The notes: generated from the letters alone by a model not told the origin. Counted from the first letter of the stretch, positions 14,584 to 28,427 are shown. The stretch: 39,425 nucleotides of DNA from Bacteroidales bacterium (GCA_017549805.1 JAFYNJ010000013.1:1-39425); one strand, 5' to 3'. Numbers and translations are program-made.

Positions 14584-14778
14584 ATGAAAATTGTAGATTA
14601 CGTTAAGGAAAGCTATACCGAGTTGAAAGAGAAGGTTTCTTGGCCAACTTGGAAAGAGTTACGTTCTAGCGTTATTGTGGTATCCATTGCTTCCCTAATT
14701 ATCGCCTTGGCGGTATTCTTGATGGATATTTCTTTTAAAAACCTTTTGGAATTGTTCTATCAACACGTACATTTCTAA
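14584..14778 (+). CDS. secE: Preprotein translocase subunit SecE
   Basis: A 64-residue small SecE: an amphipathic cytoplasmic helix (MKIVDYVKESYTELKEKVSWPTWKEL, with the conserved VSWPTW) and one membrane segment (about residues 29-50). SecE clamps SecY in the inner-membrane Sec channel. The open frame runs back through the tRNA-Trp gene, so the start is set at ATG 14584 by homology and by the tRNA boundary. It is followed by nusG as in almost all bacteria, 58 bases on. Confidence 0.95.
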   Translation: MKIVDYVKESYTELKEKVSWPTWKELRSSVIVVSIASLIIALAVFLMDISFKNLLELFYQHVHF

Positions 14779-14836
14779 TTGTGTTTATTGAATCTAATTA
14801 GCATTTTTGGGTTAACAGATCAATTTCACAGGGAAG

Positions 14837-15382
14837 ATGAACGCAACAAACGAGAAGAGATGGTATGTGATTAAGGCGATCAGTGGCAAGGAGAAAAAGG
14901 TAAAGGAATACCTTGAATCCGAGATCAAGCGCCTCAATTACCAGGACCGTATTTTTCAGGTTTTGATACCGACCGAAAAGTACTTCGAGGTCAGGAACGG
15001 CAAGAAAGTCTCGAAAGAGCGCAACTATCTGCCGGGCTATGTCCTCGTCGAGGCTATTCTGGAAGGCGAAGTCGTTCATGTCATTCGGAACGTTCCGAAT
15101 GTGCTCGGTTTCCTGGGAACCAAAGGCGAGCCTGATCCGCTGCGCCCTGCCGAAGTGAACCGTATCTTAGGTAAGATCGATGAACTTCAGGAAATGGGAG
15201 AAGGCAGCGACATCTCGTTCATGGTTGGCCAGTCGGTCATCGTCAACGAAGGACCGTTCAAGAGTTTCAGCGGCATTATCGAAGAGGTTAACGATGAGAA
15301 GAAAAAGCTCAAAGTCAGCGTCAAGATTTTCGGCCGCAAGACTCCTCTGGAACTGAGCTACTTCCAAGTGAAGTTGGAATGA
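14837..15382 (+). CDS. nusG: Transcription termination/antitermination factor NusG
   Basis: A 181-residue protein with the NGN domain ([23 protein letters not shown], then LPGYVLVEA and [13 protein letters not shown]) and a C-terminal KOW domain ([23 protein letters not shown], about residues 125-150). NusG binds the clamp of RNA polymerase, suppresses pausing and links it to Rho or the ribosome. Standard length. It lies between secE and rplK in the conserved order. Confidence 0.97.
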   Translation: MNATNEKRWYVIKAISGKEKKVKEYLESEIKRLNYQDRIFQVLIPTEKYFEVRNGKKVSKERNYLPGYVLVEAILEGEVVHVIRNVPNVLGFLGTKGEPDPLRPAEVNRILGKIDELQEMGEGSDISFMVGQSVIVNEGPFKSFSGIIEEVNDEKKKLKVSVKIFGRKTPLELSYFQVKLE

Positions 15383-15436
15383 TAACCTATATGTGAATTG
15401 ACAGTTTCCTTATCATTTTAATGAAGGATTAAGAAA

Positions 15437-15883
15437 ATGGCAAAAGAAGTAAGCGGATTGATTAAACTGCAAATTAAAGGAGGAGCCGCGAACCCCGCTC
15501 CGCCCGTTGGTCCCGCATTGGGTTCCAAGGGTGTGAATATTATGGAGTTCTGCAAGCAGTTCAACGCCCGTACACAGGATCAGGCCGGCAAGGTTTTGCC
15601 CGTCATCATCACGGTGTATAAGGACAAGTCTTTTGATTTTATCATTAAGGCTTCCCCAGTGGCGGTCTCCATCATCGAAACAGCGAAGATCAAAGGCGGA
15701 TCCAAGGAACCGAACCGTACGAAAGTCGGCTCTTTGACTTGGGACCAAGTGAGAGAAATCGCCACCAACAAGATGAAGGACATGAATTGCTTCACCATCG
15801 AATCAGCCATGTCAATGGTGGCTGGTACGGCCCGTAGTATGGGAGTGAAGATTACCGGCGAATCACCTTTAAAGAAAGACTAA
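15437..15883 (+). CDS. rplK: 50S ribosomal protein uL11
   Basis: A 148-residue uL11: the N-terminal proline-rich segment ([39 protein letters not shown]) and the C-terminal 23S rRNA-binding domain ([24 protein letters not shown]). It forms the GTPase-associated centre with uL10/bL12. AAGGA 8 bases before the ATG is a modest Shine-Dalgarno candidate. First of the rplKAJL cluster. In many bacteria the L1 protein represses this mRNA, but I could not pick out a clear L1 site in the 54-base leader. Confidence 0.98.
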   Translation: MAKEVSGLIKLQIKGGAANPAPPVGPALGSKGVNIMEFCKQFNARTQDQAGKVLPVIITVYKDKSFDFIIKASPVAVSIIETAKIKGGSKEPNRTKVGSLTWDQVREIATNKMKDMNCFTIESAMSMVAGTARSMGVKITGESPLKKD

Positions 15884-15924
15884 GTCTTTAATGCATTTGT
15901 AGAACAACAAAAAACTAAAGTTAA

Positions 15925-16620
15925 ATGTCAAAAGTTACTAAACAACGGAAAGAAGCTTTGGCTAAGTTCGACAAAAGCAAGAGTTACTCCTTGATTGAAG
16001 CGGTTAATATCGTTAAACAGATCACTTACACCAAGTTTGATGCTTCAGTGGACCTTAACATCCGTCTGGGCGTTGACCCACGTAAGGCCAACCAAATGGT
16101 CCGTGGCTCCGTCACACTCCCTCACGGCACAGGTAAGGTTGTCCGCGTCCTGGTGCTTTGCAACCCGGACAAGGCGCAAGAAGCTTTGGATGCTGGTGCC
16201 GACTATGTCGGACTGGATGAATACATCCAGAAGATTAAGGATGGTTGGACTGATATTGACGTGATCATCACCACTCCCAACATCATGCCTAAAGTCGGTG
16301 CTTTGGGTCGTATCCTCGGTCCCCGTGGATTGATGCCGAACCCGAAGACCGGTACGGTGACCATGGAAGTGGGAAAGGCTGTTCAAGAAGTAAAGGCCGG
16401 TAAGATCGACTTCAAGGTCGACAAATACGGCATCATCAATGCTGCAGTCGCAAAAGTCAGTTTCACTCCAGAGAAGATCTTTGATAACGCCAAGGAGCTC
16501 ATCTCCACTGTTATCAAATTGAAACCAGCAGCTGCTAAAGGTACTTACGTGAAGAGTGTTTACATTTCCAGTACCATGAGCCCGGGTGTGCAGATCGATA
16601 TTAAGTCAGTAGCAATCTAA
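15925..16620 (+). CDS. rplA: 50S ribosomal protein uL1
   Basis: A 231-residue uL1 of the L1 stalk: [31 protein letters not shown] at the N-terminus, the conserved [19 protein letters not shown] core, and [20 protein letters not shown] at the end. It contacts E-site tRNA and is generally the translational repressor of rplKA. No Shine-Dalgarno. It is 41 bases after rplK and 20 before rplJ. Confidence 0.98.
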   Translation: MSKVTKQRKEALAKFDKSKSYSLIEAVNIVKQITYTKFDASVDLNIRLGVDPRKANQMVRGSVTLPHGTGKVVRVLVLCNPDKAQEALDAGADYVGLDEYIQKIKDGWTDIDVIITTPNIMPKVGALGRILGPRGLMPNPKTGTVTMEVGKAVQEVKAGKIDFKVDKYGIINAAVAKVSFTPEKIFDNAKELISTVIKLKPAAAKGTYVKSVYISSTMSPGVQIDIKSVAI

Positions 16621-16640
16621 ATTGGAAAGGAACTATTGAA

Positions 16641-17165
16641 ATGAGAAAAGAAGACAAACAAGTCATTATCGACTCCATACTCGCTGAACTGCAGGCTTGT
16701 CCCAATTTCTATCTGACCGACGTCTCCGACCTTAACGCCGAGAAGACCAGCCAGCTTAGAAGACAGTGCTTCAATAGTGGCATCAAGATGCTCGTTGTCA
16801 AAAACGCCCTGCTGCACAAAGCTATGGTGCAGATGGAAGGTAAGGATTACAACGATCTTTACGAAGTCCTCAAGGGCTCAACGGCCGTGATGCTGTGCGA
16901 GACGGGTAATGCCCCCGCCAAACTGATCAAGAATTTCCGTCAGAAGAATGATCGTCCTATATTGAAGGGCGCTTATATCGAGGAATGCTGCTACATCGGT
17001 GACAACATGCTTGACACCCTCTGCAACATCAAGTCGAAGAACGACCTCATCGCCGACATCATTGCCTTGCTGCAGTCGCCAATGAAGAACATCATCAGCG
17101 GCCTCCAGTCAGGCGGACACAAGCTCTCCGGTATTCTCGAGACGTTGTCAGAAAAGGCAGAATAA
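16641..17165 (+). CDS. rplJ: 50S ribosomal protein uL10
   Basis: A 174-residue uL10: N-terminal rRNA-binding domain (MRKEDKQVIIDSILAELQACPNFYLTDVSDLNAEKTSQLRRQC, then MLVVKNALLHKAM) and a C-terminal helix that holds bL12 dimers. An AAAGGA run 9 bases ahead of the ATG may help initiation. The usual long L10 leader is absent because rplA ends only 20 bases upstream, so any L10-L12 autoregulation would have to act inside rplA. Confidence 0.97.
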   Translation: MRKEDKQVIIDSILAELQACPNFYLTDVSDLNAEKTSQLRRQCFNSGIKMLVVKNALLHKAMVQMEGKDYNDLYEVLKGSTAVMLCETGNAPAKLIKNFRQKNDRPILKGAYIEECCYIGDNMLDTLCNIKSKNDLIADIIALLQSPMKNIISGLQSGGHKLSGILETLSEKAE

Positions 17166-17237
17166 CAAAAACATTGAATGTAAACATTCGCAAGAACAAA
17201 GTATTAAAATTGTATAACTCTAAAAAATAAATTAAAA

Positions 17238-17615
17238 ATGGCAGATCTTAAAGCTTTTGCTGAACAATTAGTGAATCTTACTGTTAAGGAAGTAAACGAA
17301 CTCGCTACCATTTTGAAAGAAGAATACGGTATTGAACCCGCTGCTGCTGCTGTTGCAGTCGCCGCTCCTGCTGCCGGTGGTGCCGCCGCCGCTGCTGAAG
17401 AGAAGACTTCTTTCGATGTTATCCTGAAATCAGCCGGCGCCGCTAAGTTGGGCGTTGTGAAACTGGTGAAGGAACTCACCAGCCTCGGTCTGAAGGAAGC
17501 TAAGGAACTCGTTGACGCAGCTCCCAAGGCTATCAAGGAAGGTGTGAGCAAAGACGAAGCCAATGCACTTAAAGCCCAACTCGAAGAAGCAGGTGCAGAG
17601 GTCGAAATTAAATAA
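17238..17615 (+). CDS. rplL: 50S ribosomal protein bL12
   Basis: A 125-residue bL12: N-terminal dimerisation domain ([32 protein letters not shown]), an alanine-rich hinge (about residues 34-55) and the factor-binding C-terminal domain ([36 protein letters not shown]). It recruits translation GTPases. It is preceded by a 72-base AT-rich spacer containing a small hairpin (GAATG-TAAA-CATTC, 17176-17189) and followed by a stem-loop before rpoB, so its expression can differ from that of the genes on either side. Confidence 0.98.
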   Translation: MADLKAFAEQLVNLTVKEVNELATILKEEYGIEPAAAAVAVAAPAAGGAAAAAEEKTSFDVILKSAGAAKLGVVKLVKELTSLGLKEAKELVDAAPKAIKEGVSKDEANALKAQLEEAGAEVEIK

Positions 17616-17650
17616 GAAGGATTTATTTCCTGCAAAAATCGTGGCATTCA

Positions 17651-17698
17651 ACCTCAGTCCCAAGCAATTTTTAGGGACTGAGGTTTGTGCCGTTTTTT
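17651..17698 (+). terminator. Attenuator-like stem-loop between rplL and rpoB
   Basis: ACCTCAGTCCC (17651-17661) pairs perfectly over 11 bp with GGGACTGAGGT (17674-17684). A T6 run follows only 8 bases later (17693-17698), so this is either a partial terminator or an RNA processing site. It would lower rpoBC output relative to ribosomal proteins, as known at this junction in other bacteria. Confidence 0.7.
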
Positions 17699-17771
17699 CG
17701 CTCTAAGGAATTCGTTCCATTTTTTTTCGTTCGTTCTTTTATTTCCTTCACACACCTAAAATCTAAATACC

Positions 17772-21614
<3,843 letters not shown>

Positions 21615-21651
21615 TGTGAACTAGGTTTTGTAAATAATTATAGGAAGAAAT

Positions 21652-24600
21652 ATGGTCAATAACACAATCAATAGCAATTTTGCCAGTATTACGGTAAGTC
21701 TTGCCTCTCCGGAATCCATCCTCGCCCGTTCACACGGTGAGGTGCTGAAGCCGGAAACCATCAACTACCGTACCTATAAGCCGGAACGCGACGGTTTGTT
21801 CTGCGAGCGCATCTTCGGTCCTGTGAAGGACTGGGAATGCCACTGCGGCAAATACAAGCGCATCCGTTACAGAGGAACCATCTGCGACCACTGCGGTGTC
21901 GAGGTGACCGAGAAAAAGGTCCGTCGCGAGCGCATGGGTCATATCCAACTGGTGGTGCCGGTAGCTCACATCTGGTATTTCCGTTCCCTCCCGAACAAGA
22001 TCGGTGCTTTGTTGGGCATCCCTTCGAAGAAACTGGATTCGATCATCTACTACGAACGTTATGTGGTGATCCAACCCGGTGCGCTCGAAGGCGTTGAGAT
22101 CCCGAACGATTCCGAACACCGCAAGGTGGAGAAGATGGAGTTCCTCTCCGAAGAGGAATACCTCGACTTGCTGGAATCGCTTCCGATCGAGAACCAGTAC
22201 CTTCCTGACGATGATCCGAACAAGTTCATCGCCAAGATGGGTGCCGAAGCCATCTATGACCTCCTTTCAAGACTGGATCTGGACAAGGAGTCCTATATGC
22301 TTCGCGACAAGGCCAACTCTGAGACTGCACAGCAGCGCAAGCAGGAAGCCCTGAAGCGCTTGCAGGTCTTTGAATCGTTCCGTGAGGCCAACAAACACAT
22401 GGAGAACCGTCCTGAATGGATGATCGTGAAGATCGTCCCCGTCATCCCTCCGGAGCTGAGACCTCTCGTCCCGTTGGATGGCGGCCGTTTCGCCACCTCC
22501 GACCTCAACGACCTGTATCGTCGCGTCATCATCCGTAACAACCGTCTGAAACGACTCATCGAGATTAACGCTCCCGACGTTATTATGCGTAATGAGAAGC
22601 GTATGCTTCAGGAAGCCGTTGACTCGCTGTTCGACAACTCGCGCAAGTCGAGTGCCGTGAAGACCGATTCGAACCGTCCGCTGAAATCCTTGAGCGACAG
22701 TTTGAAAGGTAAGCAGGGTCGTTTCCGTCAGAACCTGTTGGGTAAGCGTGTCGACTACTCAGGCCGTTCCGTCATCGTGGTCGGTCCGGATCTGAACATG
22801 AACGAATGCGGTCTTCCCAAGGACATGGCTGCCGAGCTCTTCAAGCCGTTTGTCATCCGTAAGATGATCGAACGCGGCATCGTGAAGACCGTCAAGTCAG
22901 CCAAGAAGATCGTTGACCGCAAGGAACCTGTGGTTTGGGATATCCTTGAGAACATCCTGAAGGGCCACCCGATCCTGCTGAACCGTGCTCCTACACTGCA
23001 CCGTCTGGGTATCCAGGCCTTCCAGCCCAAGTTGGTCGAAGGCAAGGCTATCCGTCTGCACCCCTTGGTGTGTACGGCTTTCAACGCCGACTTCGACGGT
23101 GACCAGATGGCTGTCCACGTTCCGCTGGGCAATGCCGCCGTTTTGGAAGCCCAGATCCTGATGTTGGCTTCGCACAACATCCTGAATCCTTCCAACGGTG
23201 CGCCTATCACCCTGCCTTCACAGGACATGGTTCTCGGTCTGTACTACATCACCAAGCCTCGTAAGAGCACGCCCGAGCACATTGTGAAGGGCGAAGGTAT
23301 GTCGTTCTACTCACCGGAAGAGGTCATCATCGCCCACAACGAAAAGCGCGTTGACATGCACGCCATCATCAACTGCCGTGTCAAGGTCCGCGAAAAGGGC
23401 GAGATCGTCACCAAGAAGGTCGAAACCACCGTGGGTCGTGTCATCTTCAACCAAGTGGTTCCTGAAGGCTATGGCTACATCAACCAGCTCTTGACCAAGA
23501 AGTCGTTCCGTAGCATCGTCGGCGAGATGGTCCGTTTGCTCGGTACCGCCGTGACGACGAAGTTCTTGGACGACATCAAGAACATGGGTTACTACATGGC
23601 ATACAAAGGCGGTTTGTCGTTCAACCTCGGCAACGTCTTGGTTCCTGCCGCCAAGGAAAAACTCATCGGCGAGGCCAATGCCAAGGCTGCTGAGATCCGC
23701 GAATACGAAAAGATGGGTTTCATGGGCCCCAACGAGCGTTACAACCAAATCGTTGACCTTTGGACCGATGTCAATACCAAGCTGACCAAGGAGGTGATGG
23801 ATCTGCTGTCATCCGACGACCAGGGTTTCAACCCGGTTTACATGATGCTGCACTCCGGCGCCCGTGGTTCTGAGGCTCAAGTCTCACAGCTCTGCGGTAT
23901 GAGAGGTCTGATGGCCAAGCCTATGAAAGCTGGTTCCGGTGGTGCTGAAATCATCGAGAACCCGATTCTTTCCAACTTCCAGGAAGGCCTTTCCGTGTTG
24001 GAGTACTTCATCTCCACTCACGGTGCCCGTAAGGGTTTGGCCGATACCGCTCTGAAGACCGCTGACGCTGGTTACCTTACCCGTCGTCTGGTTGATGTTG
24101 CCCATGATGTCATCATCACGAGCAAGGACTGCGGTACCCTCCGTGGCTTGACCGTCTCGCGCGGTGAAGAAATCAAGGAAAAAGGCAAGCACTCCCTGCT
24201 TTACGACCGTATCCTCGGTCGTGTGGCTTTGCACGACATCTTCAGTCCTCTTACCGGTGAACTGATCGTTGCCGGTGGCGAGGAAATCAACGAAGAGTTG
24301 GCAGAAGCCATCGACGAGTCACCCATCGAGAGCGTCGAAATCCGTTCCGTGTTGACTTGCGAAGCCAAGCACGGTGTGTGTGCCAACTGCTATGGCCGCA
24401 ACCTCGCTTCGGGCAAACTGGTTCAGAAAGGTGAGGCTGTGGGCGTCATCGCTGCACAGTCCATCGGTGAGCCTGGTACCCAGCTGACCCTGCGTACCTT
24501 CCACCAAGGTGGTAAGGCTTCGAAGGGTGTTGTGGTCAACAGCACCGAAGCCAAGTACGACGGTGTGCTCGAAATCGACGAGCTCCGTTCGGTTGATGCT

Positions 24601-25962
24601 GAACGCGACGGCGTGAAATGCCAAATCGTCATCGGCCGTTCCGCCGAAATGAAACTCCACGACAAGAATACCGGTGTTGTCCTGATGACCACCAACATTC
24701 CTTACGGTGCCAAGCTGTATTTCGGCAATGGTGCCGAGGTCAAGAAGGGCGACAAGATTTTCGAATGGGACCCCTACAACGCAACCATCGTTTCAGAGTT
24801 TGCCGGTAAGGTCCGTTTCGTGAATGTGGTTGAAGGCATCACTTACCACAGTGAGACCATCGCCGAGACCGGATTTAGCGAGCGCGTGATCATTGAAGGC
24901 AAGAGAGGCACCAAGAATCCTCAAATCGAAATCATTGGTAACGATGATGAGATCTTGGCTGTCTATGACCTTCCTGTTGACGCTCACGTTGTCGTTGAGG
25001 AGAAAGACGACATCAAGGCTGGTGACCAATTGGTCCGTATCCCGCGTAACGTCTCTGGCGGCGGCGATATCACCGGCGGTCTGCCGCGTGTGACTGAGCT
25101 GTTCGAGGCTCGTAATCCTTCCGATCCGGCTGTGGTGTCCGAAATTGACGGCACCGTGCACCTGGAGAAGAAGCTCAAGCGTGGCAACCGTGAGATTGTG
25201 ATCACCTCCAAGACAGGTGACCAGAAGCGTTATCTTGTTCCTACCTCCAAGCAGATCCTGGCTCAGGAGAACGACTATGTGAAGGCCGGTCAGCCATTGT
25301 CTGACGGTGCCATCACACCGGCCAGCATCCTCGCCATCATGGGTCCGATGAAGGTGCAGGAATACATCGTCAATGAGGTCCAGAGCGTGTATCGTTCACA
25401 AGGTGTGACCATCAATGACAAGCACTTTGAAGTCATCGTCCGCCAGATGATGCGCAAGGTTGAAATCAGCGAACCTGGCGACACTCGCTTCCTTGAAGGC
25501 GAGTTGGTCAGCAAGCTGGCATTCCAAGAAGAGAACGACGAGATCTACGGCAAGATGGTCGTCACCGATCCCGGTGATTCCGAAACGCTTTCCGCAGGTC
25601 AGATTATCTCTGCCATGAAGCTGCGCGATGAGAACTCCTTGCTGAAACGTAAGGACCTCAAGTTGGTCGAGACCCGTCCCGCCGAGCCTGCCACGGCAAG
25701 CCAGGTGCTTCAGGGTATCACCCGCGCTGCTTTGCAGACCGACAGCTTCATGTCGGCTGCCTCCTTCCAGGAAACCACCAAGGTCTTGACGAATGCAGCC
25801 ATCAGTGCCAAGACAGACTATCTGCTCGGCATGAAGGAGAACGTCATCGTCGGACATAAGATTCCTGCAGGTACCGGTCTCCGCGAATATGACGACCTGA
25901 TCGTCGCTTCGCGTGAAGAATACGAGGAACTGAAGGAGAAAGGCGCAGTGCTCGCTGATTAA
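21652..25962 (+). CDS. rpoC: DNA-directed RNA polymerase subunit beta'
   Basis: A 1436-residue RpoC. The N-terminal zinc site is Cys63, Cys65, Cys78 and Cys81 (CHCG...CDHC). The catalytic magnesium loop NADFDGDQ has its aspartates at 480, 482 and 484. The bridge helix and trigger loop region ([20 protein letters not shown]) and the second zinc site ([17 protein letters not shown]) are also present, ending with the [21 protein letters not shown] tail typical of Bacteroidota. It follows rpoB by 37 bases with AGGAAG just before the ATG. A palindromic terminator ends the operon 20 bases after the stop. Confidence 0.99.
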   Translation: MVNNTINSNFASITVSLASPESILARSHGEVLKPETINYRTYKPERDGLFCERIFGPVKDWECHCGKYKRIRYRGTICDHCGVEVTEKKVRRERMGHIQLVVPVAHIWYFRSLPNKIGALLGIPSKKLDSIIYYERYVVIQPGALEGVEIPNDSEHRKVEKMEFLSEEEYLDLLESLPIENQYLPDDDPNKFIAKMGAEAIYDLLSRLDLDKESYMLRDKANSETAQQRKQEALKRLQVFESFREANKHMENRPEWMIVKIVPVIPPELRPLVPLDGGRFATSDLNDLYRRVIIRNNRLKRLIEINAPDVIMRNEKRMLQEAVDSLFDNSRKSSAVKTDSNRPLKSLSDSLKGKQGRFRQNLLGKRVDYSGRSVIVVGPDLNMNECGLPKDMAAELFKPFVIRKMIERGIVKTVKSAKKIVDRKEPVVWDILENILKGHPILLNRAPTLHRLGIQAFQPKLVEGKAIRLHPLVCTAFNADFDGDQMAVHVPLGNAAVLEAQILMLASHNILNPSNGAPITLPSQDMVLGLYYITKPRKSTPEHIVKGEGMSFYSPEEVIIAHNEKRVDMHAIINCRVKVREKGEIVTKKVETTVGRVIFNQVVPEGYGYINQLLTKKSFRSIVGEMVRLLGTAVTTKFLDDIKNMGYYMAYKGGLSFNLGNVLVPAAKEKLIGEANAKAAEIREYEKMGFMGPNERYNQIVDLWTDVNTKLTKEVMDLLSSDDQGFNPVYMMLHSGARGSEAQVSQLCGMRGLMAKPMKAGSGGAEIIENPILSNFQEGLSVLEYFISTHGARKGLADTALKTADAGYLTRRLVDVAHDVIITSKDCGTLRGLTVSRGEEIKEKGKHSLLYDRILGRVALHDIFSPLTGELIVAGGEEINEELAEAIDESPIESVEIRSVLTCEAKHGVCANCYGRNLASGKLVQKGEAVGVIAAQSIGEPGTQLTLRTFHQGGKASKGVVVNSTEAKYDGVLEIDELRSVDAERDGVKCQIVIGRSAEMKLHDKNTGVVLMTTNIPYGAKLYFGNGAEVKKGDKIFEWDPYNATIVSEFAGKVRFVNVVEGITYHSETIAETGFSERVIIEGKRGTKNPQIEIIGNDDEILAVYDLPVDAHVVVEEKDDIKAGDQLVRIPRNVSGGGDITGGLPRVTELFEARNPSDPAVVSEIDGTVHLEKKLKRGNREIVITSKTGDQKRYLVPTSKQILAQENDYVKAGQPLSDGAITPASILAIMGPMKVQEYIVNEVQSVYRSQGVTINDKHFEVIVRQMMRKVEISEPGDTRFLEGELVSKLAFQEENDEIYGKMVVTDPGDSETLSAGQIISAMKLRDENSLLKRKDLKLVETRPAEPATASQVLQGITRAALQTDSFMSAASFQETTKVLTNAAISAKTDYLLGMKENVIVGHKIPAGTGLREYDDLIVASREEYEELKEKGAVLAD

Positions 25963-25981
25963 GCCTTTACGGTAAATGAAT

Positions 25982-26015
25982 GTAGAGACGTGCCGCAGCG
26001 CGTCTCTACTTTTTT
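25982..26015 (+). terminator. Terminator of the rpoBC operon, GTAGAGACG-type palindrome
   Basis: GTAGAGACG (25982-25990) pairs with CGTCTCTAC (26001-26009) and is followed by T6 (26010-26015). The arms carry the same GAGACG core as the terminator behind the tRNA-Val pair, so they look like copies of one dispersed palindrome used as terminators. Confidence 0.85.
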
Positions 26016-26035
26016 AACAGACAAAAAACAATATC

Positions 26036-26344
26036 ATGGACGAAAAACAGAAGAATCAAATCAACATTGAACTGACCGACGAGGTGGCCAGTGGCGTTTA
26101 TTCCAATTTGGCTATCATCACCCATTCACCGACAGAATTTGTCCTCGACTTTGTGAGCATGATGCCTGGTACGCCCAAGGCCAAAGTCAAGTCGAGAATC
26201 GTCATGACGCCTCAGCATGCCAAGCGTCTTTTCAAGGCCTTGTCCGACAATCTGAGCAAATACGAGTCGAATTTCGGCACCATCAAGGAAGTGACCAACG
26301 AGGTGCTTCCACCGTTCACGATGGGACCGAAGGCGCAAGCTTAA
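26036..26344 (+). CDS. DUF3467 domain protein
   Basis: A 102-residue protein with the DUF3467 pattern: INIELTDEVASGVYSNLAIITHSPTEFVLDFVSMMPGTPKAKVKSRIVMTPQHAKRLFKALSDNL. The family is conserved directly downstream of rpoC in Bacteroidota. Its function is unknown. The gene lies 20 bases past the rpoBC terminator and no separate promoter could be recognised, so it may depend on read-through. Its stop codon overlaps that of the convergent lemA gene by 4 bases (TTAA, 26341-26344), with no terminator between them. Confidence 0.9.
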   Translation: MDEKQKNQINIELTDEVASGVYSNLAIITHSPTEFVLDFVSMMPGTPKAKVKSRIVMTPQHAKRLFKALSDNLSKYESNFGTIKEVTNEVLPPFTMGPKAQA

Positions 26345-26889
26345 CGGCCAAAATATGGATGTGTCTCAAACCCGAACCAGTCGGCGATAAGGCTGCTGGG
26401 GAAGCTGCGGATGGACTTGTTGTAGTCTTGCACCATCTCGTTGTAGCGGCGACGCTCGACAAGGATGCGGTTCTCGCTTCCCTCATATTGGGCTAAGAAG
26501 GTTTGATAGGTCTCCACCGCCTTGAGGTCGGGATAGTTTTCAACCGAAACAATTACGTCGTTTACGGCGTTGTCAAGCAGCTGCTGTGAATTCTCGAATT
26601 CCAGCAGCTGCTCTTCTGTCATGTTCTCGGGATCCACCTTGATGGCTGCAGCCTGCATGGCACGGTTTTTCACCACCTCGATTAAGGTGGTGCTCTCGTA
26701 GTTGGAGTATGCCTTCACCACGCTGACCAGGTTGGGGATGAGGTCCATGCGCCGCTGGTACACGTTCTCCACTTGTGACCAGGCCTGGGTCATCTTCTCT
26801 TGGGTTTTGACGAAGCTGTTGTATTTGGCGATGCCCCAAATGAGAGCGACAGCCAACAGGCAGAGGAGCAACCAAAGCGTTTTTTTCAT
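26341..26889 (-). CDS. LemA family protein
   Basis: A 182-residue LemA protein: one N-terminal membrane segment (residues 2-20, KKTLWLLLCLLAVALIWGIA) followed by a helical bundle with the family motifs YNSFVKTQEKMTQAWSQVENVYQRRMDLIPNLVSVVKAYSNYE and RRRYNEMVQDYNKSIRSFPSSLIADWFGF. ATG 26889 is preferred over the TTG four codons upstream. Membrane-anchored, periplasmic function unknown. It is often linked to TPM-domain genes, which are not present here. It starts 12 bases after the pyrI stop, which makes it the last gene of a pyrB-pyrI-lemA transcript. That partnership may be positional only. Confidence 0.88.
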   Translation of the reverse strand: MKKTLWLLLCLLAVALIWGIAKYNSFVKTQEKMTQAWSQVENVYQRRMDLIPNLVSVVKAYSNYESTTLIEVVKNRAMQAAAIKVDPENMTEEQLLEFENSQQLLDNAVNDVIVSVENYPDLKAVETYQTFLAQYEGSENRILVERRRYNEMVQDYNKSIRSFPSSLIADWFGFETHPYFGR

Positions 26890-26901
26890 GACGGGTTGCA
26901 A

Positions 26902-27366
26902 TTAGATGAATTCGATGTTCTCTTCTGAGGTGTATTTCTCGCAGTAGTGGCAGACCAGGCGAAGCTTGCCGTCCACATACTTCACGCGGAACTTGGTCGG
27001 GATGTCGTGCTCCTTGTTGGTGACGCAGTTCGGGTTGAAGCATTTCACGATGTGCTCGATGCGATCGGGGATGGTCACGGTTTGCTTGTTGATCACCTCG
27101 AACTCCTTGATCTCGATGATGGAGGCTGTGGGTGCCACCAAGGCAATCTTGTTCACGTCTTCGGTCGCGAAATATTTATCGGAGACTTTTACGAAGCCCT
27201 TGGTGCCGTATTTCTTGCTTTCCACGTTGATGCCAAGATACACCGGGTTGTTTATCTTGTCCAAGCCTAAGATCTTGACCACTTGGAACACTTTGTCGGC
27301 AGGGATATGGTCGATGACCGTGCCATTCTCAATGGCGGATACGATCAGTTCTTTTCTTTTTTCCAT
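26902..27366 (-). CDS. pyrI: Aspartate carbamoyltransferase regulatory subunit
   Basis: A 154-residue PyrI: N-terminal nucleotide-binding allosteric domain (LIVSAIENGTVIDHIPADKVFQVVKILGL) and a C-terminal zinc domain with Cys109, Cys114, Cys139 and Cys142, which holds the regulatory-catalytic interface. Its presence means the enzyme is the E. coli-like dodecamer, feedback-controlled by CTP. It is separated from pyrB by a 32-base spacer made almost entirely of heptamer repeats. No Shine-Dalgarno. Confidence 0.97.
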   Translation of the reverse strand: MEKRKELIVSAIENGTVIDHIPADKVFQVVKILGLDKINNPVYLGINVESKKYGTKGFVKVSDKYFATEDVNKIALVAPTASIIEIKEFEVINKQTVTIPDRIEHIVKCFNPNCVTNKEHDIPTKFRVKYVDGKLRLVCHYCEKYTSEENIEFI

Positions 27367-27370
27367 AACT

Positions 27371-27398
27371 TTTATCTTTTATCTCTTATCTTTTATCT
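27371..27398 (-). repeat. Heptamer tandem repeat filling the pyrB-pyrI spacer
   Basis: On the minus strand four consecutive units AGATAAA, AGATAAG, AGATAAA, AGATAAA (28 bases) lie between the pyrB stop and the pyrI start, ending 4 bases before the pyrI ATG. There is no other sequence of note in this 32-base spacer. Confidence 0.85.
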
Positions 27399-28319
27399 TT
27401 ATTTGAGTCCCAAAATTGCTGCGATAAGTGCTTGCCTTGCATACACGCCATTCTGTGCCTGTTGGAAATAGTAGGCCTTCGGGTTGGCATCCACGTCCAC
27501 ATGGATTTCGTTGACGCGCGGCAGCGGGTGCAGGATGCGGCAGTTGGGCTTGGCGTTGGCCAGCATGGCGTTGCGCAGCACGTAGGAATTCTTCACCTTC
27601 TCGTATTCCAGCGGATCGGGGAAGCGCTCGCGTTGCACACGGGTCATATAGATGATGTCGGAGTGGGGGATGACTTCCTCCAGCTCGGTAAACTGTTCGT
27701 ATTCAAGATGGGCGTCCTTGATGTGTTGTTTCACGGTTCTCGGCAGTTTGAGCTCAATGGGCGACACCAGGTTGAACTTGGCGTTGAAGTGGCTCATGGC
27801 TTCCACGAGGCTGTGTACGGTGCGGCCGTATTTCAAGTCGCCCACCAAGGTGATCTCAAGGTTTTCCAGCGTGCCTTGGGTCTTGCGGATGCTGTAGAGG
27901 TCGAGCATGCACTGGGTGGGGTGCTGGTTGGAGCCGTCGCCGGCGTTGATGATCGGCACCTTCGACACTTCGGAGGCGAATCGGGCGGAACCGTCGATGG
28001 GGTTCCGCATGACGATCAAATCGGCATAGCTGGCCACCATGGTGATGGTGTCGGCCAGCGATTCGCCTTTCTGGATGCTGGTTCCCGAGGTGCTGCTGAA
28101 GCCGATGACGTTGCCGCCCAAGAGCTGGATGGCGGTCTCGAAGCTCAGCCTTGTGCGGGTGGAAGGCTCGAAGAACAGCGACGCGATGATGCGTCCGTTG
28201 AGCAGGTTCTGATGCGGATTCTTCTCGAAGTCTTCTGCGATGTCAAGAACATGGCAGATCTCCTCCGGCGTGTAGTCGCTGATGGAAATCAGGCTGCGGT
28301 TTTTCAATGAGATGGACAT
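27399..28319 (-). CDS. pyrB: Aspartate carbamoyltransferase catalytic subunit
   Basis: A 306-residue PyrB, which condenses carbamoyl phosphate and aspartate, the first committed step of pyrimidine synthesis. The carbamoyl-phosphate motif FEPSTRTR (residues 50-57), the Ser/Lys loop [14 protein letters not shown], the HPTQ motif and the aspartate-binding VQRERFPDP and HPLPRVNEI are all intact. First gene of pyrB-pyrI-lemA. The leader upstream carries a strong promoter, a 20-codon ORF and a terminator hairpin, so transcription attenuation is likely. Start ATG 28319 has no Shine-Dalgarno. Confidence 0.98.
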   Translation of the reverse strand: MSISLKNRSLISISDYTPEEICHVLDIAEDFEKNPHQNLLNGRIIASLFFEPSTRTRLSFETAIQLLGGNVIGFSSTSGTSIQKGESLADTITMVASYADLIVMRNPIDGSARFASEVSKVPIINAGDGSNQHPTQCMLDLYSIRKTQGTLENLEITLVGDLKYGRTVHSLVEAMSHFNAKFNLVSPIELKLPRTVKQHIKDAHLEYEQFTELEEVIPHSDIIYMTRVQRERFPDPLEYEKVKNSYVLRNAMLANAKPNCRILHPLPRVNEIHVDVDANPKAYYFQQAQNGVYARQALIAAILGLK

Positions 28320-28348
28320 AGTGTTATGTGTTTAGTTTGTTGATTATC

Positions 28349-28380
28349 AAAAAAAAGACGGTTACTAAATAGCAACCGTC
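28349..28380 (-). terminator. Leader terminator (attenuator) of pyrBI
   Basis: On the minus strand GACGGTT (28380-28374) pairs with AACCGTC (28363-28357) around a 10-base loop and is followed by eight Ts (28356-28349). It lies between the promoter and the pyrB start, 29 bases ahead of the ATG, so it must be passed by polymerase to express pyrB. Confidence 0.85.
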
Positions 28381-28427
28381 TCGATTCCTTTTATTAAGTT
28401 TTCCGGTGATACTTTTTCGTACATCAT
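28365..28427 (-). CDS. Candidate leader peptide of the pyrBI attenuator (pyrL-like)
   Basis: A 20-codon ORF beginning MMYEKVSP and ending ETVAI, with stop TAG (28367-28365) inside the loop of the attenuator hairpin. Its last codons form the hairpin's 5' arm, so a ribosome reaching the stop would prevent the terminator from folding. The ATG lies within a few bases of the predicted transcript start, so it would be translated as a (near) leaderless message. In enteric pyrBI a leader peptide, pyrL, plays this part: low UTP slows polymerase, the ribosome catches up and pyrB is transcribed. The placement is what supports it. The peptide itself has no recognisable similarity. Confidence 0.55.
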   Translation of the reverse strand: MMYEKVSPENLIKGIETVAI

